The notes below the pieces were generated by a model. It had not been told where the DNA came from, did no database searches, and saw only the letters and a program-made list of their open reading frames with translations. Source: JBBRBB01 sp038206235 (GTDB lineage Bacteria > Bacteroidota > Bacteroidia > Chitinophagales > Chitinophagaceae). From it: a DNA stretch of 64,000 bases. Below are positions 34,964 to 44,767 of the stretch, piece by piece. How positions within the stretch are numbered: the first letter of the stretch is position 1; the number at the start of each line of letters is the position of its first letter. The DNA is taken from NCBI GenBank assembly GCA_038206235.1, contig JBBRBB010000006.1, positions 102,975-166,974 on the forward strand, given 5' to 3'. The translations under genes and the position numbers were made by a program.

Positions 34964-35959
34964 TTATTTCATTGCCTGCGCCAGCTTCATTGTATACGCG
35001 ACAATATCAGCAGCAGAATGGGTTATTTTAAGTTGCCTTGGTTTTGGTTGCTGCAGCCAGTTGTTTACAATAAAAGGGAAATCATCTGTAAGGGAAGATA
35101 TTATTGGCACATCAAAGTGTTTTAAAGCTGCGGCATTGCACCCTTGTTCGTACTGATTTTTTACCGGCAGGCACATCAGTTTTTTACCAAGATACAACAC
35201 TTCGGCAGGCGTTTCAAAACCGGCGCCCGTTATCATACCATTACAATGAATCAAACTTTCATTAAAGGCTGCATTGTCAACAGGTACAACTGTAATATTA
35301 CCATTCATATTTTTTACTGGTGCGGTTTTAGAAAAAAGATGAAAGGATCGGTGTGTAATTTTTTTGAGATAAGAAATAACAAACGCATCAGTATAATGCG
35401 GAAGATAAACAGTAATGTGTCCCGCATCTTTTGGCTCACTTTTTAAAATAGCATCTTTAATTACGGGATTAAAAATGAAGGCATCGTACTGTTCAAAATG
35501 CAACCCAACATAAGCGGTTGCTTTAGCATAATTATTCAAAATCCATTCACCGCGAATGCTTTTATGTTTTGGTCTTGGCACAGCGCTGCTTTGGAAGCTT
35601 GCCTGGTGCCCAAAGCCAATGCAGGGAATATTTTTAAGCTTGCACGACAAGGAACTGATGCTTTCAAAATCTATCAGCACAGCATCATAATTTTCTACCG
35701 GCAATGCTTTAGCTTCCCGCAAAATGCGGTTTGCACTGAATTGCTGCAGTGTTTTTGTATAATGCAAACCTCCTTTGCTTGTATAAAAAAGACTAATGCC
35801 TTTGCTTCTGTATTTAACGGGTAAGTTAACGGCAAGGCTGCTATTGCTGCCGCTTAAAAAAATATCAATTGTTCCATATTGCTGCAGATATGGAATCAGC
35901 TCAATAGCACGTGAAATATGTCCATTTCCTGTAGCCTGCACTGCATATAAAATTTTCAT
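34964..35959 (-). CDS. GT-B type glycosyltransferase family protein
   Basis: A 331-residue protein. KILYAVQATGNGHISRAIEL is the N-terminal glycine-rich loop of MurG/MJ1255-like GT-B enzymes. The C-terminal donor-binding region is visible as MITGAGFETPAEVLYLGKKL and NQYEQGCNAAAL. It should transfer a nucleotide sugar to an unknown acceptor, most likely in envelope glycan or glycolipid synthesis. Its start overlaps the metallophosphoesterase stop by 4 bp, so the two act in one unit. Confidence 0.8.
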   Translation of the reverse strand: MKILYAVQATGNGHISRAIELIPYLQQYGTIDIFLSGSNSSLAVNLPVKYRSKGISLFYTSKGGLHYTKTLQQFSANRILREAKALPVENYDAVLIDFESISSLSCKLKNIPCIGFGHQASFQSSAVPRPKHKSIRGEWILNNYAKATAYVGLHFEQYDAFIFNPVIKDAILKSEPKDAGHITVYLPHYTDAFVISYLKKITHRSFHLFSKTAPVKNMNGNITVVPVDNAAFNESLIHCNGMITGAGFETPAEVLYLGKKLMCLPVKNQYEQGCNAAALKHFDVPIISSLTDDFPFIVNNWLQQPKPRQLKITHSAADIVAYTMKLAQAMK

Positions 35960-36837
35960 TCAGTATCAGTAAGTTTTTCTTTTGTTATTTCTGATGCCAT
36001 GAGAGAATCAATGAACATATTTATTTCATCTGCTAGTACACTTGGGGTAATAGAGACGTGATGCTGTTGTGTTTGCAAGGTACTTGAAAATTCCTGCGGG
36101 TTGTAATGATATACTGACCATGAATTGTTTTTCAGTTCTAATGAAGTGAGATTCTCAACCCAATCGCCGCTGTTGAGGTAAGTAACTTTGCCATTTTTAT
36201 TTTCAATAACGCGGTGCTGTGGCTTGTGAATATGCCCGCATATTACATAATCATACTTTTTTTCAATAGCCAGTTCAGCGGCAAGATGTTCAAAATTATT
36301 TATCCACGCTACTGCTTGTTTTACACCGTTTTTTATTCGTTTGCTGAAACTCATTTTTTCATAGCCGGTTACATTAAGTATCCAGTTTACGAACCGGTTA
36401 AGAAGAATCAGCAGATCGTATCCTTTGCCGCCTAATTTGGCAAGCATCTTAGCACTTCCTTTTGTGCTCGCATCAAAAACATCACCATGAAAAATCCAGG
36501 TCATTTTACCATTAATCTCTATGACCATTTTATTCGTAAGAGAAAAATTTCCGATATTTAAATCGCTGTAGCGTCTTAATACTTCGTCATGATTTCCTGT
36601 AATGTATATAACACGTGTGCCTTTGGTAAGAAGCGATAAAATTTCTTTTATAACTTCCATGTGCGCTGGCGGGAAATAATGTTTTGAAAATTGCCAGCAA
36701 TCAATTATGTCGCCGTTTAGAATAAGAACATTCGGAGAAATACTCTGGAGATAATTTACAATTTTAGTGGCGTGGCAGCCATAAGTTCCCAAATGCATAT
36801 CGCTCATTACCACCACCTCTACATCCCTTCTTTGCAT
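35956..36837 (-). CDS. Metallophosphoesterase related to UDP-2,3-diacylglucosamine hydrolases (LpxH-like)
   Basis: A 293-residue calcineurin-like phosphoesterase. The metal motifs are MSDMHLG (DxH), LNGDIIDCW, ITGNHDE and CGHIHKPQ. Overall it matches the LpxH-like group found in Bacteroidota, but several LpxH paralogues exist and lipid A function is not proven. Coupling to a GT-B glycosyltransferase suggests that both act on the same envelope lipid or sugar. Confidence 0.85.
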   Translation of the reverse strand: MQRRDVEVVVMSDMHLGTYGCHATKIVNYLQSISPNVLILNGDIIDCWQFSKHYFPPAHMEVIKEILSLLTKGTRVIYITGNHDEVLRRYSDLNIGNFSLTNKMVIEINGKMTWIFHGDVFDASTKGSAKMLAKLGGKGYDLLILLNRFVNWILNVTGYEKMSFSKRIKNGVKQAVAWINNFEHLAAELAIEKKYDYVICGHIHKPQHRVIENKNGKVTYLNSGDWVENLTSLELKNNSWSVYHYNPQEFSSTLQTQQHHVSITPSVLADEINMFIDSLMASEITKEKLTDTE

Positions 36838-36960
36838 AGAACAGGTTTTGAAGGTTTCTTTTACATATTACCGCGATGTTATGGATTCATAAATAAAATG
36901 TAAACAATAATAGCTGTACTAAATTGTTTGAACTTGTTTTCATCTAAAATAAAAACAGGT

Positions 36961-36992
36961 AAAAAAATAAAGCCCCCGTAAAAACGAGGGCT
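36961..36992 (-). terminator. Intrinsic terminator downstream of the small basic protein gene
   Basis: On the minus strand AGCCCTCGT and ACGGGGGCT form a stem around TTTT and are followed by TTATTTTTTT. The rest of the 360-bp gap (36838-37197) shows nothing further. Confidence 0.75.
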
Positions 36993-37197
36993 ACCCCAAA
37001 GTCTGTACTTTAAACCTATTAAATTAAAACACAAATGTATTTTTAGCACGTGTATTTAATGTAAAGAGAATAATAAGAAAAAGTTATTAAAGACTAGCCA
37101 ATGATTTAAAACTAAACTCAGGATTTACTTTATCCTTTCTTATAAAAAAAATTTTGCCGGGAGGATAAGTGCGTAAAAACAAAACCTATGAAAGTAA

Positions 37198-37386
37198 TTA
37201 AGCTATGCTTTGCTTTACATTCTTTTTCTTTTTTGTGGAGGGGGCAGGTAACTCCAGTCCATCACTTAATATTTTACCGGCTTTCTTTATGTGCTTTTTA
37301 AATTTTTTATCGCTTAAATCTTTGGGAAGGTCAGATAATGCTTTTTTAACGCGATTCTCAATTAATTTCCTGATTTTCTTTGCCAT
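37198..37386 (-). CDS. Small lysine-rich protein of unknown function
   Basis: A 62-residue basic protein (MAKKIRKLIENRVKKALSDL ... STKKKKNVKQSIA) with a predicted amphipathic helical N-terminal part and a lysine-rich tail, consistent with nucleic-acid binding. It is supported by its own downstream terminator at 36961 and by isolation between other units. I recognise no family. Confidence 0.5.
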   Translation of the reverse strand: MAKKIRKLIENRVKKALSDLPKDLSDKKFKKHIKKAGKILSDGLELPAPSTKKKKNVKQSIA

Positions 37387-37511
37387 AATTTTAATTTTTA
37401 TAAATAATAATATAAAGATAATATAAGAAGCAAAATTTCAATATTAAGTTTTTTGAGAGTTGCGGAAACAACCCAAAGTTGAAGGCACGATTTATTCATT
37501 ACCGTATAGCA

Positions 37512-37542
37512 TAAAAAAAGCGGGCTCGCATGTTGCCCGCTT
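37512..37542 (-). terminator. Intrinsic terminator of the T9SS protein gene at 37573
   Basis: On the minus strand AAGCGGGC and GCCCGCTT pair around a 7-9 nt loop, followed by TTTTTAT, 31 nt after the stop codon. Confidence 0.85.
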
Positions 37543-37572
37543 CGCTTTTGAGTTGGAATATAATATTAATTG

Positions 37573-38817
37573 TTATTGCTTTAGCACTTTATAAACCTGC
37601 AGATCACTGCCTGCATTTATTCTCAAAATGTAACTTCCAGGTTTTAATCCCGCTGTACCGTTTAAATGAATAGTGCTATTCGTTGCGCTATATAATACAG
37701 GTTGTTGCGCAGCCACTAATTTTCCCTGTATATCGTACAGCTCTGCTGATACCATTTGGGGTGCGGTTAAATTCAGTTGCAATTGTAATGTGCCGGTAAA
37801 AGGATTTTCAAACACTATTTTGCCGTTTTCATATTTCACCGAAACAATTTCTGAATACTTACTGCTGCCATCAGCATTTATTTGCTTAAGGCGATATTGA
37901 ACAATCGCTGAAGTGCTAAAAGGGTTTTTATCTGTTGTTGCATAGCTATGAAGATTTGAATTATTGCTTGCGGGCACAAAAGTCACACTCCTGAAGATGT
38001 TATTATTATCTGCTCTTTCCACTTCATACCCTTTCATATTTATTTCATTAGCTACCTGCCATTTTAATATTACATCTTTACCTGTGCGCTCTGCGTTGAA
38101 CGAAATAAGCTGTACTGGCAATGGCTCACACCCGCTTGCGGCATTACTTACATAAGGAAATATCCATAAAGTAACATCTAATGGATTGGATTGATTTTGA
38201 GGATTTGACCATTCATCTGGATAAGCAATCCAAACACTGTCATTATTAAATTCCCAGGCGCTGTTGGCGGTTTCATCATCTGCTGTGCCGGCAATCCATA
38301 ATGTATCCCTTAAACTGCCGCCTAAAGTCCAGGTAAAGTTTGAAACATCTACTGACACGTAGAATTTTTTAGAAGCTGGAAGGGCAATGGCTGAAGCAAA
38401 ATTTATATTTGTATTCAAACCTGCGCTTATATCATTTTTAATTTCGCCAAGTGTAGTTTGAGCGGTGGTTAACAGGTTGCCGGGCATGCCTCCGTTATCA
38501 TCATACACTTTAAAAAAAACAAGCTTTGATAAATTACCGCTGCTGGTTGAATTGGCTTTACCAAATTTTATTATCGCTCCCAAAATATAGTTATTCGAAG
38601 TGGATGATAGATCAAAATAGTTTGCCTTTTGGTAATTACCTGTCCAGTTTACTCCGTTTATGTATCCGCCTGAAAAACCGAAAAAGGGTGAAGGGGCTTC
38701 ATACGTTGTATCAGACCAGTTATTGGGTACGGGCATGTTAATGGTATCGCAGGTGGTTTGAGCAAGTAATTTAAAACTTGCAAAAGATAAAATTGTAAGT
38801 AAATAAATGTTTCGCAT
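37573..38817 (-). CDS. Secreted T9SS-sorted protein of unknown function
   Basis: A 414-residue protein with a signal peptide (MRNIYLLTILSFASFKLLAQ). The body (about 40-220) has strand-rich sequence such as FFKVYDDNGGMPGNLL and KKFYVSVDVSNFTWTLGG, which resembles jelly-roll surface proteins. A fibronectin-like linker (LPVQLISFNAERTGKDVILKW) precedes a sorting domain ending SYILRINAGSDLQVYKVLKQ. It lies upstream of a strong terminator and 64 bp downstream of a TonB-dependent receptor on the same strand, which may be its partner. Confidence 0.85.
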   Translation of the reverse strand: MRNIYLLTILSFASFKLLAQTTCDTINMPVPNNWSDTTYEAPSPFFGFSGGYINGVNWTGNYQKANYFDLSSTSNNYILGAIIKFGKANSTSSGNLSKLVFFKVYDDNGGMPGNLLTTAQTTLGEIKNDISAGLNTNINFASAIALPASKKFYVSVDVSNFTWTLGGSLRDTLWIAGTADDETANSAWEFNNDSVWIAYPDEWSNPQNQSNPLDVTLWIFPYVSNAASGCEPLPVQLISFNAERTGKDVILKWQVANEINMKGYEVERADNNNIFRSVTFVPASNNSNLHSYATTDKNPFSTSAIVQYRLKQINADGSSKYSEIVSVKYENGKIVFENPFTGTLQLQLNLTAPQMVSAELYDIQGKLVAAQQPVLYSATNSTIHLNGTAGLKPGSYILRINAGSDLQVYKVLKQ

Positions 38818-38881
38818 GTTATTAGATTTTATACGTTTTCAAATTTAAACAGGCTTGAAATAATTTATATTATGAAACAAC

Positions 38882-41701
38882 TTAGAATCTATACCCTAAT
38901 GCAAGTGACATGGTATAACCGAATTTCCTGTCAATTACTTTTCTGTCGGTTTCATCACCATCCCATTTTTTATTTCCGTTTAAATCATTAAAGAATAAGC
39001 CGCTTTTATGAAGTATATCTCCCCATGAAAATTCTACAATCCCTTTGTTTTTCAAAAACGGTTTACTCACCTTAAAATCGAGAATAGGTCTTGGTTTTTC
39101 CCAGATAATATCATCGTAATAACCGCCTGTAAGAAATAATCTGGTCCCTGCCTGGTTATATAAAACAGATGCACTTAAATTTGATTTAGGCTCCGTGTAT
39201 TGCAACGATGTATTTATAATATAAGGAGATTGACCAAACAAAGGTCTGCTGCCGGTTTTAGCGTTATTGATATTTTCAGTGCTCACCTCAGATTTTATGA
39301 AAGCCACATTCACATACATTATCAAACTTTCGAGTTGCCGGCTTATAAAGCTGAAGTCTTTTCTTGCTTCTAATTCTATACCCTGGGTTTTTCCATCGGG
39401 TGTGTTTACAAAATTCACGAATAAAGATTCCGCAGAAGGGTTTACAACATTTTGTTCAATAGGGTTTTTGAATTTTTTATAAAAACCGCTTATTGAATAA
39501 TACTGGGAATTGTTGAAGAAATGTTCCCAGCGAATTTCATAATTATCAATATAAGAAGGAACAAGTGAAGGATTTCCGGAGTAAGTTATATTGTACAAAA
39601 AGTCATAAAATATTTGCGGTGCAAGTTCTCTGAACAATGGTCTCGCTACAGTGCGACCGTAACTTGCACGAAAGTTTGCTTTTGAGAAAACAGAATAAAT
39701 GAAGTTGGCAGATGGCAGCCAATCTTCTTTTTTAATATCTACCTTAACCGGCAGACTGCTTGCGTCAAATATATTAAGAACATTGCGGTAGTCTTCTAAT
39801 CTGATTCCCCAAACCAGGCGAAGCTTTTTTGCAAATTTATTATCAAGCATAAGAAAAGCTGTATTATTTCTTACGTAACCATTATAATTGTTACTTGCAA
39901 GTTCAGGCTCATAATAAAACAAACCTTGTGCAGCATCGAAGTTTGAAGGTTGGAATATTTCACCCGGTGGCTCGTAAAGAGATGCAAAGCTTAATTCAGT
40001 TGGGTTCGCTACAGTATTAAAATATCTTATTGTTCTTCTTCTGTCGTCATAATAATATCCGGCGCCGGCTTTTACAATTTGGTTATTGCCAAGTAATTTA
40101 AAGGGAAGATTAAAATCTATGTTTACGCCTTTGCTGTAATCTTTTACAGAACCAAAATAGCGCAGCCCGGATTCCGTGCTTGATATTGGCCCAAAAGCTA
40201 TTACTGCGTTGTAGCGGTCTTCTTGCGATTGCTTTTGATATACCAGGAACCTGTAGTCTGGCTCTTCTCTTTTAAGATCTGTATAGTAGCCCACCCATCT
40301 TATTTTCAATTTAATTTTTGGAAAAAAATGGTCACCACCTACCTGTGAATTCCAGATTCGATTACTTACAAAAAAATAGGAGTAGGCATGAATAAATGGC
40401 CGGCTAACTGCTTCGCTTGAACCTCCGCGAATGATGGTTTGGTCGCTGGAATTAACCGATACAATATTGCTGAAATAAATCTTATGATTTGCATTAATAC
40501 GAAACGATAGGTTACCTAAAGCGCTCTCGAGAATACTTTGATTATAAATTGAATCGAGGTAATGATATTGTACTGCATTGGCATCGCCATACGATGATAA
40601 TTCCTGCTGGTTATACAAAAAATTAGAATTGTAAGTAACGCCGAAAATACCCCCAAACTTTGGGTAGGTATTCTTACTTAAATTAGCATTAAAACCTCCC
40701 GTTAATTGCACACCGGTGTTTAAAGGAGTACCACTTCTTACAAAGCTTTCCCATGTATTTTTAAAAGACTTGTCTAATGATGTTTTGGTATCAGGATTAT
40801 CATACACTAAAGCATTAAATTTTTGGGGCGTGTAGTTTGTAACACCTTCAGGAAGTACTCTAACTTTGTTATCGAATCCAAGCCAGTCTGTTTTACTTCC
40901 GGAATATGTATAAAAATCATTCTTAACTGTTATGGAATTAAATCCGCCTGTGAGCTTTAGAGCGAAAAATTTCCTGTCTGGTACATCTTTCGTATTTATT
41001 TGCACAAGCCCGCCTGCAAAGCTGCCGGGTAAATCAGGTGAGGCGCTTTTATAAATAGTGATATTATCAACAACTTCAGAAGGAAAAATATCAAATGCAA
41101 ATGTTTTGCGGTCCGGTTCGGAGCTGGGCAGTAAAATTCCATTAAGCATCGCTTCATTATACCTGTCATTCATTCCTCTTACCACCACAAACTTATTTTC
41201 CTGAACGGTAGTGCCGCTTATGCGCTTCAATACATCGCTTGTATTTTTGTCGGGAGATTTACGAATAAGGTCTGCACTTATACCGTCTGATACTACCGCT
41301 GCATTTTTACGGGTTACAAGTAAAGAATTTAGACTTTCTTTTTTTGCGCTGGTTGTTGTTACTACCACATCAGAGAGGTTATTTTTTTGCTGGGCTAATG
41401 CAACATTTAATGTGGTTACTTCTCCTTTATTAATTACTGCGTCAACAATTTTTTTTGTTTCATATCCCACGTAGCTTATCTGTAGTGTGTATTTACCCGC
41501 CTCGACATTATTAAAATTATAAGAACCATCTGCTTCAGTAATTTTCCTCGCTGAAATATTTTGTATAATAATAACTGCACCGGCAAGGGGTTGATTGCTG
41601 CTCTCATCAATTATTTTACCCGCAATGTTTCCCGTTTGAGCTAATGAAGAGAAGAAACAAAGTGAACATAAAACTGCAAAAAGATAGTAGAGCTTATGCA
41701 T
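38882..41701 (-). CDS. TonB-dependent outer membrane receptor with CarboxypepD_reg domain
   Basis: A 939-residue receptor. After a signal peptide, residues about 25-110 form the carboxypeptidase-regulatory-like domain (GNIAGKIIDESSNQPLAGAV ... ISYVGYETKKI). The plug domain follows (KSPDKNTSDVLKRISGTTVQ; FVVVRGMNDRYNEAMLNGIL), and the rest is a 22-strand barrel ending in an aromatic strand (GYTMSLALGYRF). The plug resembles the group that includes outer-membrane receptors for proteins, peptides or siderophores rather than SusC, and no SusD gene is adjacent. The substrate is unknown. It is divergent from the beta-helix protein gene at 41904. Confidence 0.92.
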   Translation of the reverse strand: MHKLYYLFAVLCSLCFFSSLAQTGNIAGKIIDESSNQPLAGAVIIIQNISARKITEADGSYNFNNVEAGKYTLQISYVGYETKKIVDAVINKGEVTTLNVALAQQKNNLSDVVVTTTSAKKESLNSLLVTRKNAAVVSDGISADLIRKSPDKNTSDVLKRISGTTVQENKFVVVRGMNDRYNEAMLNGILLPSSEPDRKTFAFDIFPSEVVDNITIYKSASPDLPGSFAGGLVQINTKDVPDRKFFALKLTGGFNSITVKNDFYTYSGSKTDWLGFDNKVRVLPEGVTNYTPQKFNALVYDNPDTKTSLDKSFKNTWESFVRSGTPLNTGVQLTGGFNANLSKNTYPKFGGIFGVTYNSNFLYNQQELSSYGDANAVQYHYLDSIYNQSILESALGNLSFRINANHKIYFSNIVSVNSSDQTIIRGGSSEAVSRPFIHAYSYFFVSNRIWNSQVGGDHFFPKIKLKIRWVGYYTDLKREEPDYRFLVYQKQSQEDRYNAVIAFGPISSTESGLRYFGSVKDYSKGVNIDFNLPFKLLGNNQIVKAGAGYYYDDRRRTIRYFNTVANPTELSFASLYEPPGEIFQPSNFDAAQGLFYYEPELASNNYNGYVRNNTAFLMLDNKFAKKLRLVWGIRLEDYRNVLNIFDASSLPVKVDIKKEDWLPSANFIYSVFSKANFRASYGRTVARPLFRELAPQIFYDFLYNITYSGNPSLVPSYIDNYEIRWEHFFNNSQYYSISGFYKKFKNPIEQNVVNPSAESLFVNFVNTPDGKTQGIELEARKDFSFISRQLESLIMYVNVAFIKSEVSTENINNAKTGSRPLFGQSPYIINTSLQYTEPKSNLSASVLYNQAGTRLFLTGGYYDDIIWEKPRPILDFKVSKPFLKNKGIVEFSWGDILHKSGLFFNDLNGNKKWDGDETDRKVIDRKFGYTMSLALGYRF

Positions 41702-41903
41702 ACTTTTTTAAAGGCAAAAATAGAGTTGGAAAAGCGCAGCAATGTTTCCAAATTATTACCAAATTGTTATTAAACACCCTCTTGCACATGTTGTTCACAA
41801 ACATTTCAACAATCTCATCCCGTTAATAATTTAGTAAACATTTGGTAACCTAAAGTTTCCCTTATCGCAACATTTGCCCTATACTTTTACAAAAATTTAT
41901 TTT

Positions 41904-43580
41904 ATGAAACGACATTACCCACAAACAAAAAAGATAGTGCTTAGCCTGCTGGCTGCTTTCACTATCGGAGCAACATTTGCTCAGTCAAAGCCGGTAAAAA
42001 TTATTCAGAATGCTGACACACTCATTAAAGCAAACCAAACCTGGGATGCAGACACTATTTACTTTTTGAGAGGAAAAGTGTATGTAACCAATAGTGCAGA
42101 ATTAACTATTCAGCCGGGAACGGTAATTTCAGGTGACACAATTTCTAAGGGAGCCCTGCTTATTACAAAAGGCTCTAAAATTCATGCGCTTGGCACACCC
42201 TCATGCCCTATTGTATTTACTTCTTCAAAATCACCCGGCAGAAGAAACCGCGGCGACTGGGGAGGTTTGATTTTATTGGGCAAAGCTTCTGTGAATACAC
42301 CAACAGGAGTGGCTAATATTGAAGGCTTGCCTCCTTCAACACTTACTGAATATGGCGGCGGCGCAAATCCTGATGATAATGATAATTCAGGAGAATTAAA
42401 TTTTGTACGCGTTGAATTCGCAGGTGTTGCACTTTCTCCGAACAATGAAATTAATGGACTCACTTTCGGCGGTGTAGGCAGGGGAACACTCGTAGATTAT
42501 GTGCAGGTAAGCTACTCAAATGATGATTCTTATGAGTGGTTTGGCGGCACCGTAAATTGTAAACATTTAATTGCTTTCCGGGGCATTGATGATGATTTTG
42601 ACACCGATAATGGTTATAGCGGTAAGTTACAGTTCGGCATTGGTGTTCGTGACCCATTGATTGCCGATATCTCAGGATCTAAAGCTTTTGAATCTGATAA
42701 CGATGCGAGTGGCTCTACAAATCTTCCGCAAACAAAGGCAACTTTTTGCAATTTTTCTTGCGTGGCAGGCTCAGATTCTGCGACCAATCCAAATTTTAGA
42801 GATGGTGTACATATTCGCAGAAACAGCCACATGAATTTGTATAATTCCATTGTAATGGGCTTTCCTGATGGAATCAATATTGATGGCACAGCAGCACAAA
42901 ACAATGTACTTGCAGATACAATGCTCGAGCATAATATTGTAGCCGTTACTTATGCACCCAAGTATGTTGTTACTACTTCGCCATCAGCAAATTCTCTTGT
43001 TATAGATCTTTTGCAAAATCATGCTGACAACCGTTTTTATCCCGGCAATACCCAGGTTAAATTAAGAAATCCATATTTTTTAAACAAACCTGATATGCGT
43101 CCTCTTACAGGATCACCTGCCTTAAACAGTGCCGACTTTAATGAAACTGCATTGAATGATCCTTTTTTTCAGCAAGTATCGTATGTTGGTGCAATGGGTA
43201 AATTAATTACAGACAACTGGGCACAAATTTGGGTAAACTTTAAACCTACAAGCACTAATTACGCATTAGTAGATTCTTCGTGCGCTACATCTGCTGCATT
43301 CACTGCTGCAACAAAGGAAAATATAACTACAGAAAAGAAGGAAATAAAAATCTATCCCAATCCTTCTACCGGCACATTTACAATCAGCACGAAAGAATTT
43401 TCAAAATCTAATGTTACTGTAAAAATCTCTGACCTTAATACAGGAAGAATTGTTTACAATAACCTCACAAAAAATAATGGTGTTATTACTTTGAATTTAA
43501 ATATTCCTGCGGGTTTATACTTAGTTGAATTAAACGATGGTTTCACTGCAGCAACTCAAAAAATGAATATTATAAAATAA
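41904..43580 (+). CDS. Secreted beta-helix-type protein with T9SS tail
   Basis: A 558-residue protein from the ATG at 41904 (signal MKRHYPQTKKIVLSLLAAFT). KPVKIIQNADTLIKANQTWD and the following strand-rich, glycine- and asparagine-rich stretch (residues about 60-400, with GDWGGLILLGKASVNTPTG and GLTFGGVGRGTLVDYVQVSY) look like a right-handed beta-helix. The end is a type A sorting domain (IYPNPSTGTFTIS ... QKMNIIK). It is divergent from the TonB receptor, so surface capture and uptake might be co-regulated. Enzymatic activity is not evident. Confidence 0.85.
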   Translation: MKRHYPQTKKIVLSLLAAFTIGATFAQSKPVKIIQNADTLIKANQTWDADTIYFLRGKVYVTNSAELTIQPGTVISGDTISKGALLITKGSKIHALGTPSCPIVFTSSKSPGRRNRGDWGGLILLGKASVNTPTGVANIEGLPPSTLTEYGGGANPDDNDNSGELNFVRVEFAGVALSPNNEINGLTFGGVGRGTLVDYVQVSYSNDDSYEWFGGTVNCKHLIAFRGIDDDFDTDNGYSGKLQFGIGVRDPLIADISGSKAFESDNDASGSTNLPQTKATFCNFSCVAGSDSATNPNFRDGVHIRRNSHMNLYNSIVMGFPDGINIDGTAAQNNVLADTMLEHNIVAVTYAPKYVVTTSPSANSLVIDLLQNHADNRFYPGNTQVKLRNPYFLNKPDMRPLTGSPALNSADFNETALNDPFFQQVSYVGAMGKLITDNWAQIWVNFKPTSTNYALVDSSCATSAAFTAATKENITTEKKEIKIYPNPSTGTFTISTKEFSKSNVTVKISDLNTGRIVYNNLTKNNGVITLNLNIPAGLYLVELNDGFTAATQKMNIIK

Positions 43581-43606
43581 GAATTTGTATTTGTTAAATT
43601 TCAACC

Positions 43607-43637
43607 GGGGTGCATTTCTATGCGCCCCTTTTGTTTT
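43607..43637 (+). terminator. Intrinsic terminator of the beta-helix protein gene
   Basis: GGGGTGCAT (43607-43615) pairs with ATGCGCCCC (to 43628) with one G-T pair and loop TTCT, followed by TTTTGTTTTT. Confidence 0.88.
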
Positions 43638-43739
43638 TAAAAAACTTAATATGCCATGAAGATGCAGTAAGAAAAAATTATGCGGAAAATATTTTTACAA
43701 ACTTGCGATTAAAACAAGAAAGAAAATTTGTGATGCTCA

Positions 43740-44648
43740 TCAACCTTGTTCTGCTGCAGAATTTTTATTCACCAGATAAACTCCCGCAAGTATAATTCCC
43801 AAACATCCAAACTGTAAAGGAGTTATTATTTCGCCAAAAATAAATCCCCATACAATTGCAATAAACGGTATTCCATAAGTAACCAGCGAGGCAAAAATGG
43901 CTCCGGCTTTTTTTACCAGTATATAAAACAGCACAAAGGCAATTGCCGTTCCAAACACTCCAAGTATTACAGATGCTGATGTTGATTTAATACTACCGGC
44001 TTCAGAAAAATCTATACTAAAATATCCGTTTAAAATAAGCAGGATGATGCATGGAATAATTAAAAGCGAAAACGCAACCGATGCAATGTTCAATGAGCCA
44101 ATTTCGTGTAAATACCTGCTTACCATATTCACATTTATTCCATAAAAAATAGTGGCTATTAAAACCAATCCAGAATACGAAACATCTGTTAAGCTTATCG
44201 CCTTGTTTGCTGCAAAAGGCAATAAGAGCAAACCAATAAAACCAATAATAACCCCTGCAATTTTTTGCTTTGTTATTTTCAAATTAAAAAAAGATACTCC
44301 TATGATAATTGCAAACACAGGAGTTAGTGCATTAAGGATGGCTGCCAATGCACTGTCAATTTTTGTTTCAGCAACGCAATATAAGAATGCAGGAAAAAAA
44401 CTTCCAAGCAAACCTGACATTACTACAAATGGCATTTTTTTCTTTGGTATTTGCTTCCATGCGTTCCATGCAAAAGGTATCAAAACAAGCCCTGCACTTA
44501 ATATGCGCAAAGATGCCACCTGATAGGGGCTTAGCTTTTCCATTCCTATTTTCATCAATATAAAAGAACTGCCCCAAATAATTGAAAGAATAATAAATAA
44601 TATCCAGCAGATAAGTTTGTTGCTCAAGTTTGTAAAAAGTTTGTGCAA
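43740..44648 (-). CDS. EamA/DMT-family transporter
   Basis: A 302-residue inner-membrane protein with about ten transmembrane helices in two EamA repeats. WILFIILSIIWGSSFILMKI begins repeat 1 and LVLIATIFYGINVNMVSRYL begins repeat 2; GIPFIAIVWGFIFGE is the conserved late motif. Drug/metabolite exporters of this family move amino acids, nucleosides or other metabolites; the substrate is unknown. It is divergent from ppk2. Confidence 0.88.
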   Translation of the reverse strand: MHKLFTNLSNKLICWILFIILSIIWGSSFILMKIGMEKLSPYQVASLRILSAGLVLIPFAWNAWKQIPKKKMPFVVMSGLLGSFFPAFLYCVAETKIDSALAAILNALTPVFAIIIGVSFFNLKITKQKIAGVIIGFIGLLLLPFAANKAISLTDVSYSGLVLIATIFYGINVNMVSRYLHEIGSLNIASVAFSLLIIPCIILLILNGYFSIDFSEAGSIKSTSASVILGVFGTAIAFVLFYILVKKAGAIFASLVTYGIPFIAIVWGFIFGEIITPLQFGCLGIILAGVYLVNKNSAAEQG

Positions 44649-44681
44649 ATGTCGGAAATTAGCGGTTTCAGTTTACAATCA

Positions 44682-44763
44682 TCAGTCGGCAGTCGGCAGT
44701 TAATCACTAAAAAATATGCGCAGCATCCTGCGGACAAACCACAAACTACAAACCACAAACTAA
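44682..44763. repeat. Heptamer arrays with palindromic 19-mer upstream of ppk2 (copy 3 of 3)
   Basis: CAGTCGG units (from 44682) are followed by the inverted 19-mer (44716-44734) and then by alternating CAAACCA/CAAACTA units that end 5 nt before the start codon. It is the mirror of the array before gcdH. Confidence 0.88.
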
Positions 44764-44767
44764 ATAT

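Noticed and set aside
42182..42904. Minus-strand ORFs within the beta-helix protein gene
   Set aside because: They mirror a strongly coding plus-strand frame and overlap each other.
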